Shown: positions 25,301 through 60,000 of the stretch, in pieces
Numbering within the stretch: the stretch's first letter is position 1
Layout of the letters: each line of letters begins with the position of its first letter
Source: Symbiodinium natans
Lineage: Eukaryota; Sar; Dinophyceae; Suessiales; Symbiodiniaceae
Direction: 5' to 3'
Assembly (NCBI GenBank): GCA_905221605.1
Contig: CAJNDS010002332.1
Coordinates: forward strand, 198,001-258,000
Length of the DNA: 60,000 bases
Program-made: the position numbers and the translations under genes
Notes under the pieces: model-generated
Database searches by the model: none
What the model was told of the DNA's origin: nothing
What the model saw: the letters and a program-made list of their open reading frames with translations, nothing else

Positions 25301-28300
25301 ATTCTTCAGACAAGACAACTGCACCTTCAGGGCCGAGTCCCACTTGGCACCCAGCCCTTCTCTCCACTTCCAATAAGTAGTTTGGGGGGGAGTTCCCCCA
25401 CGTGCCTGAGGTTCAAGACCTGCACTTTGCTGCACCATCCTCAGGCACCCTGGCGTGAGTCGGAAGCATGTAGCATGCCACAGGGCCTATGGGCTAATTG
25501 CGGTCATGGAGACTCTTAGACTCTAGGACCATCGATGGATGCTACCAAATCCCGTACTTCCTGAACATGTCCATGTAGCTGCTTTGTTGCCTGAGGCGGC
25601 CTTCTCATCTCGGGGCCCAGTGGCAGCGGGAAGACCACGCTGCAGCCTGACGGTGGTATTGGCGGTGGTGAGGAGTTGGGATTTTGGGTTTTCCAGGCGG
25701 CTCCAGAGATTCGGGATTGAAGCCTTTGGCTGCTCACGTACACAGAAGGCCTTGAAATCGTCAGGACAACATGTAATCAATGGTCCAGAATCTCTGCACG
25801 GCGGAGATTAGGACCTCAAGCCCGAAGCATGTCGGCTTTGGACTAAAGGGTCCTCTGACAACTGTGCCCCGCCTGGTTTGTTCGGCGTGCGCGATTAAGC
25901 CTGTCTGGTAGAGGTTTGGTTGGTTCGTTTGCTAGGTTGCGGCCTTGTTGCATCCAGGTCTGGGTCGATGGCTACTGAACTTCAAAGGCACGTTGAGTTG
26001 AAGTTTTCCCAGTGTCCGAGCGTGTGCGAGTAGACCTAGCCTAGGGAAGAGCCCAGGCTCCGGGCTCTGGCGGGCCTCTGGCACTGGGGACGCGGCTCCA
26101 TTCGCCTCGCAGAGCACCGAGCAGCGGAGCTGAAATAGGACCGAAGCCTCAGAGGCAGTGTAGGGTTGTGGAGTCGCAGTTTACGATCCCTACATGAGCA
26201 GGAGTGAGAGTGTGTGACAAAAGAAGAGCGAGGTTAGCCGAGCCACCACCTCACGCACCCTCTCCAAAAGGTGGGAGACACCCCTTGCCGCTGGAAGAGA
26301 GCCGGTGCTGTATCACAATCACGGGAATGCAGGCCCCTAACATACTGAAGACAGTTTTATGGAGAACCGTCGCATACACCACATCAGCGCCGCTGACTCT
26401 CTGACGAGGGGGTGGGGTGGGGGGGGGGGGCGGGAATCCCTCAATTTTGCCCCAAGAGCTCCCATTCACATCCTCACGTAACCCTCTAAGCAGATGGGGC
26501 GTAACCCCCACGCCGAGGAGTGCCTCTTCCTGCCGCAACGACCGTACATGAGCCTGGGCACCTTGAGGGACCAGCTCCTGTACCCCAACTGCCAGGCTTG
26601 GCCAGTTGAGGGGAGACTGTCGCGAATCCGGCACTGACCCAATGTGCTGTGCTCTTGAGGACACGACATCTGTCAAGCCCCAAAGCACCTCGAACCTCTG
26701 CACTGAGCGGCAAGAAGGTCAGCATCGAGGATGACGCGCTTCGTGAGCTTCTCGGCTGTGGTGATTGATGCATCGTTGGGTCGTTGGGGCGATGGCATGG
26801 CCAAATTGATGGACCCCAAGCTAAAAGTTACCGCAGCCCAGATCTGTAGAAGAGAGCTGGCTGTTCGGCGTAGGAGTAAAGCATTGGTAAAGGAACGGCA
26901 TACGGGTCTCAGGACAGAAGCAACTGCACACATTTCTACGATGGCCCCGACTGGGCCCCCTCAATGGCTAGTGCCACATTGGTAGAAAGTAGCAAGTCTG
27001 CGACGACGAAAGCGCCGAACCCTCACACCCCATACCGTCATCAAGCAGAGTTCCCCTGAGCTCTTCAACGTAAGGCTCGAGGCCGAACCAGTCCAATCGC
27101 TGACTCCTCGAGACCGTCAGCCCCCTTAAGCCCCGAAGCATCGCATGTCCCGCATGTCCTGGCCTTGCGCAGCATTCTGGCCCGCGTTGGCCTTCACAGC
27201 GTCCTGAAGCGCACGGGCGGCAATTTGGATTGGATGGACCCGCGGGGTTGGGTCTTCTGGGAGCCAAGAAGAAGGAGAATTTCTCGTCGGGCTCGTAGCA
27301 TGCTCTGATTTAATAGCACGATTCTCGCGCGTGGGTTTCCCTCATCGCAGCTGCATGTGCAACGTTTGGCAGCAGTTCGCCACGCAGATGTTAATGCCGA
27401 ATATGCCGACCTCAAGTCTGCTTTGCCTTTGTTCAAGCCCTGGGTTTTGGCAAGCCCAGAGACTTTAATCAGATCTCATATCCCAGGGGAATAAAACATA
27501 TCACGGCAAGAGTGGGTAGAACGCCTCGCCCATCTCATCCTACTCTTCTCAAATCTATTCGTCCTCGTTTGCATCATGCAATGCTGGATGAACCGATGAA
27601 CGCTCTTGCAAACGTTTGTGGTGAGGGGGGGAGGGGGGAGGGCGGAGGGGAGGAGGGGTAGAGGGGGGTTGGGGGGCGGCGGAGAAGCGAAGGGAAGGGA
27701 AGACTGTAGAAATCCCCATCTTCAAAGCAAAAGAACGCGATCCTGGAAAAAAATCTGGTTCGATCCCTTGTCTTTCTTCATGAAAAGAAGTGAGGCGGAT
27801 AGCGGCAGCATTCGGTTAACCGAAGAAGCCCTTCTGGTTGCACAAGAGATGTAGAGATGTATTTGTCCAGCGCCTTTTGCTCTCACTGTAGGCCAAAGAA
27901 AGCACACCTGGCTTCAGACTGTTTCAGAGCTAGCAACTTGGAGAAGATCACCCCACGCTTTCGCTGACCAGCGGACTTCCCGAGAACCTTTCATTTGGTT
28001 GCTGTTTTAGGCAGCTCTGCCGTCCGCCGCCGTGAGAAGAGTTTATTTCGCACTTTTCGATGGGTGGGGGGGAAAACGCTGCTTCTGCACGTTTGGTATT
28101 TGCAGCAAAGGCGAAGTTTTTCTTTCTGGGTTGGGGTGAGGGGTGCGGGGACACTGTCTCCATCTTCTGCATGCCCCCTTGCAAAGAGCTGTTGAAGCAG
28201 TGAGGCTACGTGACAGGAGTGACATGCAAAACCAGGAAGTCTTGGCCCTTGGCAGAAAGCCGTGTTGCAACCCCACGCTTTTTCAAAAACCCACAAACAT

Positions 28301-30558
28301 TCTACGGCGGCGCAGGGCATATAGGTGTTTTACGAGGTCTGGTTTAGGAGGCAACTCTTCTGGAGGATAGTTGCTGATGGGTAGTAGACAGGACCGCTGG
28401 GATGAGCAGCTGAGCATCGGCGAGCCTTGGCCGTTACCTCTCGAATTTCATTTTCAAGTTGGGATGCTCTCCCCTTATACCGAGTCCTTACCAGGGATTA
28501 TAGTACCCCCCATTATAAGCCTGTGAAGGACTGTTAGTATAAGGGGGAACATACCAGTTTTCAAGTCCTAAACAACTTGCAAGGCTCCTGAGACCTCCTG
28601 AGATCTTAAGATCCCCTACAGAAGAGTCGAGGAACAACAACGGCTGAGCGTGGCACGCGTGTTGGTGCAGCGCCCGCGGTACGTCCTTGCAGATGAGGTG
28701 GGGTGTGCGGGCGTCGCTCGGGGCTGAGGGTTTTTTGGCGTTCCGACAGTATTGCTCCGCCAGGTGACGTCTGCAAATGACCCGGCCCACGAGCCCTGGC
28801 GGGCTTTAGGAAGCAAAGGCGGGTCAAAGTCAAGAGTTCGCAGCCTCACTTCGCAGGCAGTAAATTCTTTAACAGTAGACCAGTTCAAGTTCTGTCTCAC
28901 CCTCCGCCGCCCTCAGATCTCTGACTCTCTTCACTATATTTCGTCCCCCTGGCTAGGTTTCTGTGCTCAGACTGACAGTCTGCACAAACGTAGGGAAAAA
29001 GGACCCTCGCACTTGAGCTGAGGAGGAAATCGTTTACCAGTGCATCGCTTCGACCTGCAAGGCCTGGATGGGTCAGGGAGGGTCAGTTTTGGTCCCCCGA
29101 GTTTATTGTGGTGTTCAGGTCAGGTTTGCAAGGGCAGACCCCAGGGCCACAGCCGCAGCCACACACAATTGCGCACCAAAGCGGTCCAAATCTCACAAAC
29201 TTCGCAAGACCTGAAAACCCAGTGACCTCTGGAGCAAGAGGCGAGGGGGGGGCATCTATGCGCTTTGGCTGCGACGCCTATTAACCCATGTGCAAAAACG
29301 ACTTGCGCTAGTACAGCTGCACCCCGCCCCTCATCTGGAGAGCCGCGCTTTGTAGCAATTTCTGCAGCCCTCAAGATACAGTAACTTGAGCCAGAGAACG
29401 TCGGCAGGACATGGATATGTCACTCCACGCAACATGCCAACTGAAATTGTGGCAGCTTTCTTCCGTAGCCGGTCCACGACCCGTCCGTTGGTCTGGGCGC
29501 CATGACACTGGCCGGTCGTCCCTGCTCTTTGCGCAGCCGACGAGAAGATACCTCTGAATGTGGGGATGATCTCTTTCTCGGGTTAGGGTCTCCTTTGCCT
29601 TGGTTCGCGGCTTCCTTCAATTCCGCACCCAGTCAACGTAGAGCTTCTTCGGCATTAGAAAATTTCGGCACCCAATAAAGCTATGCCGTGCTATCAAGGG
29701 AGGCTTCCAAGTCAGCAGATCCGCAAAAAGGTGCAAAAGGTGCACAATCCCGTGGACAGAGGGGGGGTTAAGGCGCCCTTTTTCATGAGGTTTTGTAAGT
29801 GTTGTTCGGACTCAATGCGGCGCGGAGCAATGCTGTCGAGACCAACTTTAAATCGCACAGGCTTCTCTCAACAAAACTGCTTGCCGGCGAGAAAACTTAG
29901 AACCAATGAAATCTTGAACCAGGAGGCCTGGAGCCTCAACGCCCCGAGATCTTCAAGCTTGGACCCCAATCCTTCGCAAGCGCCACGCCGAAGCACAGGC
30001 TTTCGTCTCAGTCGGCCACCGAAAGAGCCTCGAGGCCAACCCACACGTTCTCTTTGTTGTTTGTGGTTGGGCCCGGGGATGTTCCCTGAGCGTTGAGGAT
30101 TGAGGGTTCTCATTTCGATGATTTCGATCCATTTTCCGATCGCCTGCCACTACCGGCAGGCTTACCACGCGTGGAATCTGCGGCTGACGGGCCCCGACGG
30201 AAAGTGGGTGCTGGAAAAACTTACGCCGTGCTGCGAAGCATTGCGAAGGTTCAGCTCAACTTGTAGATGCAGCGCCTTTCCCAGAACACATGACGGGATC
30301 AGGGAGATCTGCCTAGTAGGGTGGTTCCAAGTATCTCCAAGTACAGTACCACGTGCCTTTGAACTCTCTTTGCATGAATCATGTTGCTGCACCAGAGCCT
30401 TGAAGCCTCATGCCGCTTCGCCGCAGCTCTTGGCTGTTACCCCAGCGGGTAAGTCCACGGCTCCAGCGAGGAGCGAAAGGGAACATGGACGCCTCCGATG
30501 CAAAGTCGCAGCGCGAGCCCCAGAGGTCCTCGTGCACAGGCCGTTAGGAGCTCAGTGA
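19289..30558 (+). CDS. ABC transporter, subfamily D-like half transporter (partial exon set)
   Basis: At least thirteen + strand exons together spell a membrane-domain-plus-ATPase half transporter of the ABCD (peroxisomal/lysosomal) and bacterial SbmA/YddA-like type. In order: a membrane-domain entry segment, the (NPDQ)RI-type segment, an EAA-like loop [11 protein letters not shown], a linker helix, Walker A (GPSGSGKTT), the AGLW segment, the LPQRPY-x-LGTLRDQ segment containing the Q-loop glutamine, the helical subdomain, the signature-to-Walker B segment, and a C-terminal segment. Family members move acyl-CoAs, cobalamin or peptides as dimers in organelle membranes; the substrate here cannot be told. 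The first exon, the exon encoding NPDQ, several membrane exons and the H-loop exon were not found. The canonical LSxGE signature is degenerate. Introns contain a family A element and telomere-like repeats. Confidence 0.82.
20667..20730 (+). CDS. ABC transporter exon: after NPDQ
   Basis: Acceptor GAAG|G. It reads (R)[18 protein letters not shown], matching the segment after NPDQ in the family. It ends before a GC donor (GCGATC). Confidence 0.6.
21483..21582 (+). CDS. ABC transporter exon: upstream of EAA-like loop
   Basis: Reads [19 protein letters not shown] then FTYTLTRMR, with good codon bias. Homology puts its end at CGG with a GA donor (GACCTC), joining TRMR directly to ENAES in the next exon. 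Confidence 0.8.
21761..21814 (+). CDS. ABC transporter exon: EAA-like loop
   Basis: Acceptor GCCAG|GAG. It reads [18 protein letters not shown]. This is the EAA-like/NSEEIAFYGG signature of the ABCD membrane domain that contacts the ATPase domain. It ends before a GT donor (GTGCAG). Confidence 0.88.
21971..22004. repeat. (AT)n followed by poly-T
   Basis: A dinucleotide AT run passing into a T run of more than ten bases, inside a transporter intron. Confidence 0.9.
22079..22153 (+). CDS. ABC transporter candidate exon: cytoplasmic helix
   Basis: Acceptor AGAG|GAG in phase 0, matching the phase of the preceding exon. It reads [18 protein letters not shown], the charged helix expected after FYGG. 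The 3' border is uncertain; a GA donor after CAG is one option. Confidence 0.45.
22170..22209. repeat. interstitial telomere-like repeat
   Basis: Five tandem CCCTAAA units with a degenerate edge. It lies between two candidate transporter exons, so inside an intron and not at a chromosome end. Confidence 0.92.
22237..22296 (+). CDS. candidate exon, unassigned, in the transporter region
   Basis: Reads [20 protein letters not shown] in phase 0 at both ends, with acceptor CAAG|G and donor GTGCAA. The codon choice looks coding, but I could not match it to a part of the ABCD family. Confidence 0.35.
22297..23695. other. intronic stretch; family B repeat copy 2
   Basis: No exon recognised, although the missing membrane exons of the transporter should lie here. 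Family B copy 2 is at 23007-23045 (CAATAAGGTACCCCTATCTCGGAAACCC). Confidence 0.4.
23696..23741 (+). CDS. ABC transporter candidate exon: end of membrane domain
   Basis: Reads [15 protein letters not shown], resembling the family's (V/A)DN-x-S-x-LS-x-L-x-A stretch before the linker. Acceptor AAAG|G; donor GTAGCT. Its end phase does not match the next assigned exon, so a border is wrong or a small exon is missing. Confidence 0.4.
23954..24039 (+). CDS. ABC transporter exon: linker to ATPase domain
   Basis: Acceptor TCCAG|G. It reads [18 protein letters not shown] then [10 protein letters not shown], the charged linker after the RL-x-x-(F/Y) motif. It ends before a GT donor (GTAGGC) in phase 1. 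Confidence 0.65.
25596..25641 (+). CDS. ABC transporter exon: Walker A
   Basis: Reads [14 protein letters not shown], a complete Walker A (GxxGxGK-S/T). It ends CT| before a GC donor (GCAGCC), and the next exon completes the leucine codon. Confidence 0.95.
26057..26108 (+). CDS. ABC transporter exon: after Walker A
   Basis: Acceptor CCCAG|G completes CTG. It reads [17 protein letters not shown], the R-x-x-x-GLWP-x-G-x-G-x-I segment of the family, with the usual proline after LW replaced by histidine. It ends at a GC donor (GCAGAG), or three bases later at GA. Confidence 0.9.
26518..26595 (+). CDS. ABC transporter exon: Q-loop region
   Basis: Reads [20 protein letters not shown], an almost exact family match to LFLPQRPY-x-x-GTLRDQ-x-x-YP; the Q-loop glutamine is in LPQ. 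It ends after CAG before a GC donor (GCTTGG). Confidence 0.95.
26718..26746 (+). CDS. ABC transporter exon: 29-nt mini-exon
   Basis: Reads VSIEDDALR then a split GA|C codon. The GC donor (GCTTCT) in phase 2 fits the 1-nt phase of the next exon and rebuilds DDALRDILARVGL as expected. The acceptor may be three bases earlier. Confidence 0.75.
27173..27241 (+). CDS. ABC transporter exon: helical subdomain
   Basis: Acceptor CGCAG|C. It reads [16 protein letters not shown] then NLDWMDP, the family's VGL-x-x-L-x-x-R-x-GG...W segment. It ends at CC| (GC donor) or six bases later at a GT donor; both give the same peptide across the junction. Confidence 0.9.
27242..28621. other. intron; G-rich tract and family A element
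   Basis: No exon seen. It contains a G-rich run with many G4-G7 blocks at 27619-27678, a possible quadruplex former, and family A copy 3. Confidence 0.6.
28459..28557. mobile_element. MITE-like inverted-repeat element, family A, copy 3, with target-site duplication
   Basis: A 99-bp element opening TTGGGATGCTCTCCCCTTAT and ending AAGGGGGAACATACCAG. The terminal inverted repeats are imperfect. It is flanked on both sides by the identical 8-mer TTTTCAAG (28451-28458 and 28558-28565). An 8-bp duplication is typical of hAT-like and P-like DNA transposons. It lies inside a transporter intron. Confidence 0.85.
28622..28697 (+). CDS. ABC transporter exon: signature to Walker B
   Basis: Reads [18 protein letters not shown] then RYVLADE, matching the stretch from GEQQRL through Walker B (hydrophobics then DE). 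The expected LS-x-G before EQQRL is replaced by (D)PRV-E. It ends before a GT donor (GTGGGG). Confidence 0.92.
28698..30159. other. intron; H-loop exon not found
   Basis: The exon that should carry the D-loop (ATSALD) and H-loop (SVGHR) was not seen, although the flanking exons are clear. Nothing else was recognised. Confidence 0.45.
30160..30558 (+). CDS. ABC transporter C-terminal exon
   Basis: Acceptor GGCAG|GCT. It opens [20 protein letters not shown], the H-x-x-x-L-x-L-x-G-x-G-x-W end of the family. The frame stays open to a TGA at 30556-30558; the part after about 30225 is unmatched, so the true end may be earlier. Confidence 0.7.
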   Translation, partial: AYHAWNLRLTGPDGKWVLEKLTPCCEALRRFSSTCRCSAFPRTHDGIREICLVGWFQVSPSTVPRAFELSLHESCCCTRALKPHAASPQLLAVTPAGKSTAPARSEREHGRLRCKVAARAPEVLVHRPLGAQ

Positions 30559-30904
30559 ATCTCGAGCCTCCTCCCACCCCAAACTCAGTGAAACCATCGT
30601 ACATCACTCCACTGAACAACTGTGGGTAAAGGGGGTGCCAAGTTGCAGGACAACATTTTCTGCAATAGCCGTGCTCAAGTACCTCAAGTATGGGCAAGGG
30701 ACGGGGCGGTTAGGGAGGCGACGGGCAGGGAGGCGACAATTGACCGCTGTCTAGCCACAGCATGAAATCTGTCGCATCCTGCCCACAAACATGCGCAACC
30801 TGTACTAAATGTAGAGCTCTCTGTTCTGAATGCCAAAGGTTCTTCCTCCCCACCAGAAACAACTACGAAGAAGGTCATCTCCAAACCCACCCCGCTTGAG
30901 GGCC

Positions 30905-58857
<27,953 letters not shown>

Positions 58858-59137
58858 GCCCACACTAGAAGCGTTTGGGCTCCTAAGATAGGGTTTTGCG
58901 TTTGGGCATTGTTCATGAGCTCCCTCTTCGGGCTTAAGATAGGGTGTACCTCCCAAAAGTCGCTTGCCAGCAACTTTTCCGTGCTAGTGATGCTGTGAGT
59001 CTGTGTTCTGGTTTGAAGGCTTGATGCCAACTGAGTGAGGGGGGTGTGAGCCAGCACGAACGACGTACAGAGAGAGGGATTCAATTTCGCATCACCAGCG
59101 CGCGAGGGCTATGGCGAACTGCCATGCCCCGCAGGCG

Positions 59138-59886
59138 CAGCAGCAGAAGAAGAAGAAGAAGAAGAAGAAGAAGAAGAAGAAGAAGAAGAAGAAGAAGAAG
59201 AAGAAGAAGAAGAAGAAGAAGAAGAAGAAGAAGAAGAAGAAGAAGACGACGAAGAAGAAGAAGAAGAAGAAGAAGAAGAAGAAGAAGAAGAAGAAGAAGA
59301 AGAAGAAGAAGAAGCAGAAGCAGAAGCAGAAGCAGAAGCAGAAGCAGAAGCAGAAGCAGAAGCAGAAGCAGAAGCAGAAGCAGAAGCAGAAGCAGAAGCA
59401 GAAGCAGAAGCAGAAGCAGCAGCAGCAGCAGAAGCAGAAGCAGAAGCAGAAGCAGAAGCAGAAGCAGAAGCAGAAGCAGAAGCAGAAGCAGAAGCAGAAG
59501 CAGAAGCAGAAGCAGAAGCAGAAGCAGAAGCAGAAGCAGAAGCAGAAGCAGAAGCAGAAGCAGAAGCAGAAGCAGAAGCAGAAGCAGAAGCAGAAGCAGA
59601 AGCAGAAGCAGAAGCAGAAGCAGAAGCAGAAGCAGAAGCAGAAGCAGAAGCAGAAGCAGAAGCAGAAGCAGAAGCAGAAGCAGAAGCAGAAGCAGAAGCA
59701 GCAGCAGAAGCAGAAGCAGAAGCAGAAGCAGAAGCAGAAGCAGAAGCAGAAGCAGAAGCAGAAGCAGAAGCAGAAGCAGAAGCAGAAGCAGAAGCAGAAG
59801 CAGAAGCAGAAGCAGAAGCAGAAGCAGAAGCAGAAGCAGAATAATAAGACGAAGACGAAGAAGAAGAACAATAAGAAGAAGAAGAG
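59138..59886. repeat. (GAA)n-(GAAGCA)n satellite
   Basis: About 170 bp of GAA triplets, then more than 500 bp of the 6-bp unit GAAGCA with a few GCA-rich interruptions, then a GAAGAC/AATAAG edge. All long frames across it are low-complexity translations. It lies where the next POLD1 intron should be. Confidence 0.95.
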
Positions 59887-60000
59887 AGGGGTTCGAGCCT
59901 CAGCCCCAAAACCAGTATGCGGGTGCCAAGAAAAGGGTGTGTGAGGCAACCTGAGAGAGGCAGGGAGTTTGCACTGAGTGAGGCAGAGAGCCATTCGAAA

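Noticed and set aside
59046-59994. Frames of 270-300 codons (Lys-Gln, Arg-Ser, Phe-Cys, Ala-Ser repeats)
   Set aside because: All are phases of the GAA/GAAGCA satellite. An SR-protein reading of the Arg-Ser frame is not supported by any RNA-binding domain.

Overview
The window looks like nuclear DNA of a dinoflagellate, most likely a member of the Symbiodiniaceae (inference). Coding sequence is sparse and cut into very short exons. Most 5' splice sites that can be placed by protein homology are GC or GA rather than GT, acceptors are usually AG|G, and TTTAGGG-type telomere-like repeats lie inside the sequence. There is no bacterial-style gene packing, and most long open frames are repeat translations or chance frames. 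Every gene recognised is on the + strand.

Layout. 1-1.1 kb: a 9-bp CAG-rich minisatellite. 1.1-19.3 kb: no recognisable gene; it holds a six-copy exon-like repeat (4.2-6.8 kb), poly-C tracts, short inverted-repeat elements, minisatellites and telomere-like blocks. 19.3-30.6 kb: exons of a subfamily-D-like half ABC transporter, with its EAA-like loop, Walker A, Q-loop region, signature region, Walker B and C-terminus. 30.9 kb to beyond 58.9 kb: the catalytic subunit of DNA polymerase delta in about 28 small exons, running from the N-terminus through the three exonuclease motifs and polymerase motif A to the finger region; the rest lies past the right edge. The polymerase intron at 39273-53620 (14.3 kb) contains exons of a separate gene in the same orientation, a probable membrane acyltransferase of the NRF-6/acyltransferase-3 type. 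The right end is a (GAA)n/(GAAGCA)n satellite, probably inside the next polymerase intron.

The genes do not form an operon or pathway. They are a unidirectional head-to-tail series, as known for dinoflagellates, with the transporter and polymerase at most a few hundred bases apart. Exon borders were set by hand from reading-frame phase and remembered family alignments, without transcript data. Borders resting on one non-GT donor are marked as such.
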